Shown here: piece by piece, positions 30,301-36,899 of the stretch
Position numbering within the stretch: position 1 is the stretch's first letter
Layout: every line of letters starts with the position of its first letter
Origin: Balanoglossus misakiensis
Taxonomy: Eukaryota > Hemichordata
Assembly (NCBI GenBank): GCA_040954595.2
Contig: CM082593.2
Span: 9,362,001 to 9,426,000 of the forward strand
DNA length: 64,000 nucleotides
Direction of reading: 5' to 3'
Translations under genes and position numbers: made by a program
Notes under the pieces: model-generated
What the model was told of the DNA's origin: nothing
What the model saw: only the letters and a program-made list of their open reading frames with translations
The model's database searches: none

Positions 30301-32771
30301 CAAGTATCAATTGCCTGTAAATGCGAAGGGTCTGTACAGTTCACATTAGTGCAGAATAACTGTTCGGATAAATTAATCTTATCAATCTTGGCTTTGGTAC
30401 AAGGGTGTAGGCGGATATATTCTGCTGTGACAATTTTTTCCAATCAACTCGAAAATTACATTGCTTGAAGGAACTACTGCTGAAGCTTTCATCAGCAGAA
30501 GTGTTGAAATAAACCTCTATTGAAACAGGAATATGGTCGGAGTCAACAACATTGCAAAGGCTCGAAATTGAAAGAACATTGCTATGAGAAACTTCAGTGG
30601 TAACACAGTGGTCAATCCATGAAGTACTGCCATGAGCATCGCTAATCTAAGTAAACGTACCAGAATCCCTGCCTAGCAGCTCAACATCAGAAACGATGTA
30701 ACCAAATTGCTCACAATGCTCCATCAACTCACGGCCAAAGCCTGTATCAGTAGTTACATCAGCATTCCAGTCACCAATAAAAAAGACATTCCCAGTGTTA
30801 ATATCAGAAACAATGGAATTGATTTTCGCCAAGTACTCACTGAACACTTCAAAATTATCATTAGTATTGGTGGGCAAATAACAGTTTACAATAACAAGTT
30901 TGTCAGTATCATTTTCTAAAACTAAACCAAGCAAGCGACTATCAGCAAACTCAACAATACTGGCAAGTTTGCCAAGCGATCTACGCCAAAGAATTGCAAC
31001 CCCCCCCCCCCCGTACGGTCTACCAATACGGAGTTCAGACGAATCAAAAGCAGATACTCCGAATGACATAAAATCCAGATGTATGTCATGTAAAATTGAC
31101 AGCTCTTCCTTAGCAAGCCAGTGTTCTTGTAAAAGACAGATATCATGGGTTTCACACAATTCATACACAGAATGAAAGCTTGATTTCACAGAGCGACAGT
31201 TAAATGACACAATCCGTAAACTATTTTTGCGTTTTGTCATGGCGTCTGAGATTTATAGTATTTTCTTACAAGAGTATCCTGAGGCCAATTTACAGGATCA
31301 AGGGCAACTCTAATGTCTACATCAGATAATTCAACCATAAAAGAAGCATACATATCATACTTTGTTTTCAGTTTTGTACAGTTCACACCTACATCAAATT
31401 TGTCCGCAGCATAGCGCTCAACATTTTCACATGTTGTTGCTGGATTCAGCCGGGACACGAAAAGTGTACATACACGCCGCGGTCTTGCGCCTTGAAGGCC
31501 AGCTGTAGTACTCAGCGCAGTTCCAATCACAGGCTGGGTTCTCTTAAGAGGGATCTGGGGGTGAAAGGCTTGACAGAGCCTTTTGCTGAGGATCTAGACA
31601 GGGATTCAAGACTGAGAAAAAAACCCAGAAAAGGCCCTCTGCTATAAACATGTTTTTGTGGTCCATGTGTGTCACTAGTGTGGGTATAGCCCTGACATTG
31701 TTCCTAAATCACCAGTGGCAATATTGTGGCGTTGATGAGTTTTTTTTCGATCACTATAGCCGAGATGGCTTGGCCAGGCAAGGCTAGACTTGGCCTGGGT
31801 TTCGCGGTTTCCCTATGTATGATCAGCCATGCACACATCTACATACTGGTATGTGTGTCAATAAGATATATGCACGATTTCATTTGAATAAATGTCTCAA
31901 AACATAAGTATTTTTCCCCATTGTTTATTCACAGATGTTCCAAATCGAGAGTACCCTACCAGATTCAGATGACGTCATTGTTCTTGATCCCCAATGGTTA
32001 TGTTCTAGAATATTCGGTCCCATGCTGGCTCCTGAAATATTTGAGCAGTTTGCAAACCGCTTGCCGCGGAAGTCCTTACATATGAGAAGCGAAATTGAGG
32101 AAGTTTTCCATGGTCTGGCAGATATTGATTTGCTGATAAATCTTCTCAAAGAGTTTGCCCTTCTCTATGAGGTCATTTCTGAATCCAATACTGTAACTGG
32201 GTATGTAATACCTGAGTTGTTGGACACAGATATGCCTGCAAATCAGTGGAAACAGGATGCTACTAAGAAGATTTACTATGGTAGACGGTTCCAATGCAGA
32301 GATGATGCTGATAGTTTCTCGCCAGGATTTTCCCCCCGACTTAACGCCCGAATAGAACGCCATTTCCGAAAGATCAACCGACGGACAAGTGGTATATGGA
32401 AAAATGGCATCAAAGTGTGTCACAATGCAGAAGGCTTGGTGTATATGACAAAAGGTTGGAGAGCTATCCATGTTTGTGTTAGAGCAGAGAAAGAAGAGGA
32501 AATCGGCGAATGCTACAAATTATTAGAGACAATAACTGATATTGTCTATGAAGTGTTAGAGATCTGCTGTCCTGGTACAAGACTTGACATCCACTTGTTG
32601 AGTTCAGATTCTCTTCGAATCCATCGCAACCCTGAAGATGTCACATTCTATACATTGAAGCAAATTCGGGAAGCAGAAGAGAGGAATGAGAAGGTGTACA
32701 ACGAGGAGATGGTGATTTCAGAAGCAGCTACTGACTTTCTTTGTGCTGGGTATGATACAACCATCCTCTGA
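4115..32771 (+). CDS. Multi-exon ankyrin-array ROC-COR protein (DAPK1-like architecture), 5' end outside window
   Basis: Exons on the plus strand join in consistent phase: about 48 ankyrin exons (4115-21790), then 23035-23145, 23954-24013, 24803-24862, 25305-25589, 25896-26022, 26384-26532, 28292-28471 and 31935-32771. Domain order is many ankyrin repeats, ROC GTPase (P-loop GYGGNGKTT, switch DFAGQ, GSKAD) and COR (VILDPQWL and following), with death-domain-like sequence just beyond the stop. This is the order in DAPK1; LRRK-type ROCO proteins lack a death domain. No kinase is seen, but the N-terminus lies left of the window. The role is inferred to be a GTP-regulated cytosolic scaffold in stress or death signalling. 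It may be a functional gene truncated at TGA 32769 or a gene in decay. Confidence 0.8.
7543..7634 (+). pseudogene. Ankyrin exon 15, acceptor deleted
   Basis: The upstream intron end, the CTTACAG acceptor and the first bases of the exon are missing: intron sequence TATATTTCA runs directly into ACTCCTTTGCATTATGC. The RRVGKG-type body and the donor (GTAAAG) remain. The exon should be skipped in mRNA, which keeps frame because its neighbours are phase 0. Confidence 0.85.
9315..9362 (+). repeat. Left terminal inverted repeat
   Basis: Begins AGACCTTATTCACGCGTCAG. The reverse complement of the right end (15355-15402) begins ACTCCTTATTCACGCGTCAT. The two agree at nearly all positions over about 47 bases. 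Confidence 0.9.
9411..11772 (+). CDS. SWIM zinc finger - YqaJ nuclease-like transposon protein (3 exons)
   Basis: Exons 9411-9606, 10150-10232 and 10540-11772 join in phase (1, then 0) into 503 codons. The start ATGG at 9411 has a good context. The SWIM finger is at residues about 107-118 (CSC then GMCNH). The C-terminal half is a YqaJ/lambda-exonuclease-like domain: PEWHKLRKSRITSSHF near 318, YGLEHEARA, GSTPDRIV near 394 and LEIKCP near 413. The D and E-x-K residues needed for a metal-dependent nuclease are present. Such proteins accompany the DDE transposase in ISL2EU elements; the exact role is unknown. Donors GTAAGT and acceptors TTTCAG and TTACAG are clear. An AATAAA lies at 11921. Confidence 0.85.
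10000..10107. mobile_element. Foldback MITE (hAT-like) in intron 1 of the YqaJ gene
   Basis: Arms of about 50 bp (10000-10050 and 10056-10107) form a near-perfect hairpin around GTTCT; the ends read CAAAGGC and GCCTTTG. Flanks GTTGTAGG (9992-9999) and ATTGTAGG (10108-10115) look like an 8-bp target duplication with one mismatch, the hAT length. Confidence 0.75.
11921..11926 (+). terminator. Polyadenylation signal AATAAA of the YqaJ gene
   Basis: AATAAA 149 bases after the stop codon, followed by a TG-rich stretch (TTTGTTGTGTGTTTTTT from about 11950). Confidence 0.5.
12383..12630. repeat. Direct repeat copy 1 inside the transposon
   Basis: About 248 bases repeated at 12946-13193 with scattered differences (shared start GACTCCAGAACAAATCCAGA). 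It occupies the space between the two convergent genes. Noncoding by inspection. Confidence 0.85.
12689..12773 (+). pseudogene. Transposase fragment in opposite orientation
   Basis: Plus-strand frame reads DQMPECFRDIYPSTRV then MAD and stop. The resident transposase, on the minus strand, has DQCMPECFRDIYPSTRVILD. Bases 12716-12758 are an exact inverted copy of 13726-13768; upstream similarity is weaker. It is a relic of a related element or an inverted internal duplication. Confidence 0.75.
12946..13193. repeat. Direct repeat copy 2 inside the transposon
   Basis: Second copy of the 12383-12630 segment, lying just downstream of the transposase stop. The spacer (12631-12945) contains the reversed transposase fragment. 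Confidence 0.85.
13221..15322 (-). CDS. THAP-HTH-DDE (HARBI1-like) transposase, 3 exons
   Basis: Exons 15322-15170, 14721-14537 and 14304-13221 join in phase (0, then 2) into 473 codons. An N-terminal C2CH THAP finger is split over exons 1-2 (CCVPLC near residue 6-11, KQW, VCSVHF) with the AVPTVF box. A helix-turn-helix lies near 245-265 (QQDIAVRFNISQSTVSRTI). The DDE_4 catalytic core has D308 (ILDCTE), D383 (MADKGF) and E431 (VRIHVERAIRR). It would bind the element ends through THAP and catalyse cut-and-paste. Introns have GTAAGT and GTAGGT donors and T-rich acceptors. No lesion seen. Confidence 0.9.
14763..14845 (-). repeat. tRNA-derived SINE-like fragment in transposase intron 1
   Basis: On the minus strand an A-box-like TAGCCTTGGTGG (14831-14842) lies about 23 bases before a B-box GAGTTCAAGCC (14797-14807). 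Then comes TGTTTCCTTGAACAAGG, resembling the tail block common in tRNA SINEs. Short and probably degenerate. Confidence 0.4.
15355..15402 (-). repeat. Right terminal inverted repeat
   Basis: Reverse complement matches 9315-9362 with a few substitutions. The ankyrin exon resumes immediately after, with ATTGGAACACAAAGC. Confidence 0.9.
15405..21790 (+). repeat. Ankyrin exon array, block 2 (exons 22b-48)
   Basis: Continuation of the array right of the transposon. Exons: 15405-15439 (end of exon 22), 15578-15676, 15824-15922 (acceptor TTAAAG), 16071-16172, 16321-16419, 16558-16656, 16805-16903, 17048-17146, 17285-17383, 17532-17633, 17782-17883, 18022-18123, (broken 18272-18342), 18491-18589, 18734-18832, 18971-19069, 19226-19327, 19476-19577, 19715-19816, 19965-20063, 20212-20313, 20462-20563, 20702-20803, 20952-21053, 21210-21311, 21450-21548, 21689-21790. 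Recurrent exon types (RRVGKG, RRVGGEC, FRDEGR, VRDGDEGH, SHDAARRDGGEG) recur in similar order and each keeps its own intron type, which points to expansion by multi-unit duplication and gene conversion. Confidence 0.92.
18272..18342 (+). pseudogene. Ankyrin exon 34, 28-base internal deletion (71 nt)
   Basis: Acceptor and donor are intact, but the segment encoding DTPLHYAAR is deleted after GATGGA. The exon is 71 nt, not a multiple of three, so inclusion would shift the frame of all later exons. Confidence 0.85.
21948..21996 (+). pseudogene. Degenerate ankyrin exon at the 3' end of the array
   Basis: An acceptor CTTACAG is followed by AAAGGAGACCCCTTTGCATT, which resembles an exon start with two bases lost. 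Similarity then stops at about 21975 and no donor is present. It marks the 3' boundary of the array. Confidence 0.7.
21997..23034. other. Intron between ankyrin array and next exon: C-runs and a diverged duplication
   Basis: No exon recognised. 22375-22470 contains repeated ATGATGACCCCCC motifs and a 21-base C run. 22640-22720 and 22872-22950 are diverged direct repeats (shared GCTCAAAGTTGCAT and GAGCAAATT). 22840-22880 is a GGGGGTGTCCCCCTCCC-type palindrome. Confidence 0.5.
23035..23145 (+). CDS. Exon: post-ankyrin linker of the ROC-COR protein, GC donor
   Basis: Acceptor TTTTCAG, 111 nt, 37 codons (NVVTPCQEAGRKAGRGAGTN then IARAFVEYHFDNEKVYQ), phase 0-0. The donor is CAG|GCAAGT, a GC-AG intron. 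No domain recognised; probably the terminal ankyrin or linker region. Confidence 0.65.
23574..23745. mobile_element. Perfect 67-bp foldback hairpin
   Basis: Arms 23574-23640 and 23679-23745 are exact reverse complements (ends GCAATAAAACACCCCC and GGGGGTGTTTTATTGC). The 38-bp loop repeats part of the right arm (TGCGTATATGTCGTGAACTG). A TIR element starts at once on its right. Confidence 0.9.
23747..23915. mobile_element. TIR element adjacent to the hairpin
   Basis: Inverted ends 23747-23769 and 23893-23915 match 22 of 23 bases (ATTATATTATGCCAGTATAT start). Contains CACGTG. Noncoding. Same hairpin-then-TIR order as at 44.4 kb and 51.5 kb. Confidence 0.8.
23954..24013 (+). CDS. Exon: short 20-codon exon before the P-loop
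   Basis: Acceptor AATACAG, donor AAG|GTACGT, 60 nt, phase 0-0, encoding AVINSVYDRDDKRDLINHHK. No motif recognised. Kept because signals and phase fit neighbours. Confidence 0.6.
24395..24510. repeat. Dispersed repeat (other copy at 58955-59115)
   Basis: Shares CTATCG.GGT.TGCGTC, AAGATGACAAACT.ATGCAAAT and AAATTTGGCAGCT with 58955-59115. Noncoding, intronic. Confidence 0.65.
24803..24862 (+). CDS. Exon: ROC GTPase P-loop (Walker A)
   Basis: Encodes IVLAGYGGNGKTTLKESLQR with G1 motif GYGGNGKT, as in ROC domains. I place the acceptor at ACAAAG|ATT because an in-frame TGA lies upstream and this keeps phase 0. The site lacks a good pyrimidine tract, so the start is uncertain. Donor CGG|GTGTGT. 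Confidence 0.7.
25305..25589 (+). CDS. Exon: ROC GTPase switch region
   Basis: 95 codons, phase 0-0, acceptor AATGCAG, donor GAG|GTGGGT. Contains VWDFAGQTEYYVTHNMFL, the G3 DxxGQ switch II motif and following EYY.TH typical of ROCO proteins, then VVLLVFKM. Confidence 0.85.
25896..26022 (+). CDS. Exon: ROC GTPase G4 region
   Basis: Acceptor TTTAATAG, donor AG|GTATGT, 127 nt, phase 0 in and 1 out. Encodes VTSWLAFLKAIIPQDMDEGG then KVILIGSKADLL, where GSKAD corresponds to the guanine-specificity N/TKxD motif. Confidence 0.85.
26384..26532 (+). CDS. Exon: ROC C-terminal part
   Basis: Acceptor CTTGATAG, donor AAG|GTATGG, 149 nt. The first two bases complete a codon left by the previous exon. Encodes helical sequence ELVMREILQTAQKTFGKYLN and FILNCHNSQ (G5 region). 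Confidence 0.8.
26753..27453. mobile_element. GTTCTCACT MITE-like element, copy A
   Basis: About 700 bp, bounded by GGCGTTCTCACT (left) and AGTGAGAACAAGAC (right), with internal CACCGGTGT and TACACCGGTG motifs. Homologous to 48479-49853 in reverse orientation. An ORF of about 95 codons is shared by the copies but has no recognisable domain. Confidence 0.8.
28292..28471 (+). CDS. Exon: COR domain, N-terminal part
   Basis: Acceptor GTTACAG, donor GAG|GTAAGT, 60 codons, phase 0-0. Encodes VKELDRFIDEEFLKKATRYL then HYLGE, the start of the COR helical region (typically followed by the DPQWL segment, found in the next exon). Confidence 0.85.
28646..30181 (-). pseudogene. LINE-B ORF2 reverse-transcriptase part
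   Basis: One frame interrupted by TAA at 29531. Contains KTAGIDNISAEHLK, NYRPIALATVFS, FLDASKAFDRVNHF, GVRQGGVLSPYLFNVYIDDL and the active site YADD. The post-RT region is short. Confidence 0.85.
30647..31240 (-). pseudogene. LINE-B ORF2 endonuclease part
   Basis: Starts MTKRKNSLRIVSFNCRSVKS, with LQEHWL, FIGDWNAD and, after the TAG at 30647-30649, VVDSDHIPV (near 30540). These are the APE endonuclease active-site blocks. The stop replaces one residue within TFT-ISDAHGS and the frame continues beyond it. Confidence 0.8.
31237..31530 (-). pseudogene. LINE-B ORF1 C-terminal fragment
   Basis: About 97 codons, with TLFVSRLNPATTCENVERYA then KTKYDMYASFMVEL, resembling the RNA-recognition-like end of ORF1 in several LINE groups. 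It overlaps the ORF2 start by 4 bases. No N-terminus is present. Confidence 0.6.
31935..32771 (+). CDS. Exon: COR domain main part, ending at TGA
   Basis: Acceptor ATTCACAG, phase 0. 278 codons with VIVLDPQWLCSRIFG, LLKEFALLYEV, GYVIPELL (COR) and a C-terminal helical region, then TGA at 32769-32771. The frame stays open after the TGA through GVKWMLKDALKIFSNI into a death-domain start, so the stop looks secondary. CTC CGA CAC to CTC TGA CAC would be a single CpG transition. Confidence 0.85.
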   Translation: MFQIESTLPDSDDVIVLDPQWLCSRIFGPMLAPEIFEQFANRLPRKSLHMRSEIEEVFHGLADIDLLINLLKEFALLYEVISESNTVTGYVIPELLDTDMPANQWKQDATKKIYYGRRFQCRDDADSFSPGFSPRLNARIERHFRKINRRTSGIWKNGIKVCHNAEGLVYMTKGWRAIHVCVRAEKEEEIGECYKLLETITDIVYEVLEICCPGTRLDIHLLSSDSLRIHRNPEDVTFYTLKQIREAEERNEKVYNEEMVISEAATDFLCAGYDTTIL

Positions 32772-33195
32772 CACAGTGGATATGAAAGTGGTGTCAAGTG
32801 GATGCTGAAGGATGCCCTCAAGATATTTTCTAATATCATGGATATCATCCGTTTATCCGGCAATGACTACTGGGGATATGGCAGACTTGATGGGGATCCC
32901 TCGCATGGAGGTGGATTCATGGCAATACAGTGCATTGATTCAATCCCCAACACAACATGCTTTATCTGTTTGGTCCAAGGGCTGTGGAGGACAACAACGT
33001 GCAGGCCAACAGCCAACTGCAGATAAGAAATTCTGTAAGAGCAATTTTTCCAACCTGGTTAAAATTTTTGAGCAAGAAAGTTGTGATGTCTACGCTGCCA
33101 GAGAAGAAATACATGAGATGCTCCGAAAACTTGGTGTGTCAGCTGATCATCATGATGTTGAAGGTGACATGGCTAATCTACATCTTACATCTTAA
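32772..33195 (+). pseudogene. Death-domain-like tail disconnected by stop and frameshift
   Basis: Same frame as the COR exon from 32772 to about 32877 (DIIRLSGNDYWGY). The coherent sequence then jumps frame to MADLMGIPRMEVDSW, SPTQHALSVWSKG and EIHEMLRKLG, ending at TAA 33193-33195. The pattern WGYMADLMGIP..E...W...SPT..L..W resembles helices 1-5 of a death domain, as at the end of DAPK1. A two-base loss near 32877 would explain the jump. Alternatively a tiny intron is used, which seems unlikely. Confidence 0.65.
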
Positions 33196-34607
33196 GATGA
33201 TGACATCAACATCTCTGAAGCAGACCATTGTGACGTCAGTATATCAATTTCTGATTAGTATGGCAAACGATGGCAGTATTTCCATGGAACTTGTTGCAAT
33301 GTCTGAGAAATTTAACTGAGTAACGTAATGTGTGTGTGCAAGGAAAAGGTTCCGTACACACATACTGTTATAAGCCCTGCAGAGAAATCAAAGCCAATAC
33401 ACCAAACCACCCTCCACCATTACTGTCTTCTCAATAACCAGGCTGTACAACGAGGAGATGGTGATTGCAGAAACAGCTACCAACAGGTGACACAACTAAA
33501 GATAAATGAATGGAATCTGTGACATAGATCTAGCATGAGATAACAGAAAGTGAATTACCCAAATACAGTACAAGACCATCCTGCAGATACTGACCTATTT
33601 GAAGTGTATGTAATGGTTAATTACAAATTAAATCACTCTAAGGAACATGATGTCATGTCAGCTTCACAGGATGGAGACACATGCAAATAAAGTGAGTCAA
33701 TTACAATTATGAGAAAGTGACAACTAAGAAATTGTCATGTTGAGTTTACAAACTGCAGCTAATGACATCAATGACCATTATAGCAAAATAAAGTTGATTT
33801 TTTAAAAATTCTAGTGATTTTTGTGATTTGTTGCAACATTTTTTATTCAAATTATTGTTTTCACCAAAAAGCTGTACAGTAATATTTTTAATCCTGATCA
33901 TCAATATCTTCAGTAGAAACATTACTTTTGTTTGTTGACAGATTTAGGAAATTCACTCTATGTTTTGCAGATGTTCATTTTGAGCCAAAAAAGCTGAAAC
34001 ATACATATCCTGTCAGTATACAATGTCTCTGATTTGTAAAGCCAAATTAGTTTGTAAAGAGTTAGTTTGTTTCAAATTGCACTAACAATAATTCCAATAA
34101 GTTTAAGCAGAAATCTGAAACACTTGTTAAGAACATGTTCACAATGATTTTGTGTAATGTTCTGGACTTCAGTTTTGATGTGTACTATTTCCCAAAAGCA
34201 AATGACTAACCAAGAATATGCAATTTAAGAGAGGTTGTCATACACTTCTTGCTTTCAATTACATTGAACACACTCTCAACATCTTTTTTCTATGTACACA
34301 AGTTGTCACTTCAAGATCATTCATATTAGGATTGAGAAACTATTTTCTTAATTTTGAATTATAAACTAATACAGACATCACCATTCACATTTTGCAGACA
34401 TGCTATTTAGGTGGTCGACATAACTTTATATTTTTAGTATTAAAATGTGGGAAGAGTCACTTTGAAAACAGAAAAAAATTTGCTTTCTCAAAAATAAAAA
34501 TACTTCAAATTTTCTCAATACACATTGAATGGTGGCCATCTTGATTTTAAAATTTGAATCAGTTTCGCTTTATCATTCAAAATTATGCCTGTTTAAAGGA
34601 TATAAGA
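33196..34607. other. 3' region and intergenic sequence, nothing recognised
   Basis: AT-rich, no ORF with a known motif. AATAAA-like sites (for example 33788) could serve the upstream gene. Confidence 0.4.
33444..33484 (+). repeat. Short duplicate of coding sequence from the COR exon
   Basis: TACAACGAGGAGATGGTGAT and the following bases repeat 32695-32733 with a few changes. Part of the 3' region of the gene. Confidence 0.6.
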
Positions 34608-34798
34608 GTAAAAATCTTGCCAAAATGAATAAACGGTAGAGACTGATTATTCATTTTGACGAGTGTTTTACTCTCGTGTCTACAAGTGGGATGGAAGTTG
34701 TGGGTGGTCGAACGTTGATTCACTATATATCCACAGTCTTGTATCAAACATAATTAACAGAAAAATGGCAGCAAGAGAGAGATTTTGTCCCTTTAAAT
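34608..34798. mobile_element. GGGACAAAG MITE, right half
   Basis: Matches the right half of the complete copy at 53274-53615 (AAAATGAATAAACGGTAGAG, TACTCTC, end GAGAGATTTTGTCCCTTTAA). Confidence 0.75.
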
Positions 34799-36678
34799 GT
34801 TATTCCATGTATGACCTCATCTTGGATATGAATATTATCTGTTACCAATCCTTGCAATGCAGTTTCCATAACTGCAGTTTTACAGTTCTTTTTCATGAGG
34901 ACTTGAGAAATGAATTATTTACTGCTTCTTCACAGCCAGAAAGATTCTTTATAGGTTTTTAAAATCCTTGATGTGTTCAAAATAAATCTTTTACTTTTGC
35001 AATCTTTTGTGTATATGTGTGTCCATTGTTAGCATTCCCCCCCCCCCCCCCACCCCCCGAGTTGAACACGGGCTGCCAAATTATTGCAATACAAGACATG
35101 AACTATTCCTACTGCTTCTCATGTTTGGTTTTAATGTGCACCTTCAAAATCAGTCATATTCTCCTCAATACAACTTTAGATTATTCTTGCTTAAAACAAA
35201 GAATACAGATTAATTATTCACCGTAAAAATTTGAATGACAAAAATTGTCTCAAATTTGAAATTCAAAATGGCCGCTATAACTCCATGGTGAACATTGTTT
35301 ATTTTTTTATGAAACCAAGGTGATGAAAATCTTTTTTTTTTCAAATCGACTTCATATACACTTTAATACAAAAACATGGAAGAGTTTGGAGGACTGATCT
35401 TTGTGAAAATAACCAACTTAATGAATATTTTTTTTCACTCAACTACTGGAAAGTAAGTTGTGCTTTGATTGGTTGCTGACTGAGACAAATGTGTAGATAA
35501 CCAATCACAACACAGCTACCTTCATGATTGAGCATGTAGAAAGTGTAGTCTCCCTCAGAAATCGCCCAAAACATCGCTATTAATGCGAGCAGAGGATAGC
35601 ATGTATGAACTTTGACATGAAATTGGTAGTTACCCTGGTTACGACGTTGATTTGTGACTGGTACACTTTCCACCCTTTGAAGAAAGAAAAAAAGAAACAA
35701 GTTCTTTTCTGTGCAACACTTCAGAGTCACAAGTGATTTCATCAAGAGAAACTTCTATCAGGCAAATTTTACTTGAAATGTTTGAAGAATTGGCACTGGG
35801 TTGATTTTATTTTGGAGTGAGTTAAGTACTCAGGGAGTCATCATTTGGTATCCCCACGGGGGGTCTAGATGCTGTTTTCTGATGGGAGAGACAATTCATT
35901 CCAGTGGAATGTGACACTTAGGAAATAAATAGACCATAGCACCAAAAAGAACAATTTCAGAATAAAATCCCTCATAACATATCAGCTCACAATCAGAATG
36001 CAGATAAGTATATGAGATAAGAGAAATTCCAACAAATGTCTTCATATTTGACTTCCAGTCCAACTTGAGTGGAAATGGCATAAACTTCAATGATTTTGTG
36101 CCCTTGAGCAAGGCACTTTTTATTCTCATTGATCTGGGGGGACTGACTTTGTATAGATGATTGTTCTAGTCATCCTATCCTAGGTAGACAACATTTCTGT
36201 GTTTGATATGGATGAATTTAATAAATTAAAAACTGCATCGTTAGCCATTTTTGAATGCTGCTAAATAATAAATATATCCAGAATTTGATAAAACAATTCT
36301 ATTTGAAATCCATTGTTTTCTTTGGCAATATATGACCATAATTTTGTCGCAAATATATAAATGGTATATATACAGTATTATATTATATCATGCTACCGTC
36401 CGCAATTCTGATTGGACGAGAGCTCAATCCAGCGATGCTAAAATACTCATAATGCACTGCTGGCAGAGCTAAAACGGGCCCCTGCTGAACTAGCATATGG
36501 CAGCAAAAACCACAGTCACGCGTGTTTAAACCAAATAAATAAAACAACAATACTGTTGAATTAACGGACGTTTTATTTTGAAATTGCTCTGTGGAAATAT
36601 TTTTCACTTTGCCACGCGCGATGCCCGTCTTGTCACTTTTTGTCGTCTGCTTCATGTTTAATGCTCGATCCCGGCTGG
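34799..36678. other. Intergenic, with C run and SINE-like tail
   Basis: 35037-35058 is a C-rich run. 36098-36118 (TGCCCTTGAGCAAGGCACTT) resembles the conserved tail block of tRNA-derived SINEs. Nothing else supported. Confidence 0.4.
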
Positions 36679-36837
36679 ATCCCGGCCTTGCCGTTGTATG
36701 GGCATGCGAACGATTCCACTTGTATGTATATGGTCAGAAATTCACCATTGTGACAGACCACAAGCCGTTGGTCCACATATACAACAATCCAATTTCGAAA
36801 CCACCTGCCAGAATCGAACGTTGGGCACTGAAGCCGT
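36679..36837 (+). pseudogene. Gypsy-type LTR retrotransposon pol fragment (RNase H)
   Basis: Reads LAVVWACERFHLYVYGQKFT then IVTDHKPLVHIYNNP and PPARIERWAL, the RNase H block of Ty3/Gypsy pol. Sequence on both sides is unrelated and a (GAA)n run follows at once. No LTRs seen nearby. Confidence 0.85.
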
Positions 36838-36899
36838 CGGCACAGAAATTAAAAAGAAGAAGAAGAAGAAGAAAATGAGCACGAGTTACACGTCTATAA

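Larger units (their letters stand above)
28646..31545 (-). mobile_element. LINE-B: degraded APE-type non-LTR retrotransposon in a COR intron
   Basis: Minus strand: ORF1 C-terminus (31530-31237), endonuclease (31240 down), linker and RT (to 28646). Lesions: TAG at 30647-30649, frameshifts near 30435 and 30168, TAA at 29531-29533. It is 5'-truncated near 31545. ORF2 also ends early, just after LFLAYCSNIY, so the 3' end is missing too. Not the same family as LINE-A. Confidence 0.88.

Noticed and set aside
32743-32770. 27-nt intron (GTATGA...CACAG) removing the TGA in the COR exon
   Set aside because: Far too short for a normal animal intron and it would not fix the later frame jump.
36361-36560. 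Possible further copy of the hairpin-tail element (ATTATATTATATCATGCTA)
   Set aside because: Start resembles the tails, but no matching inverted end or hairpin could be found.
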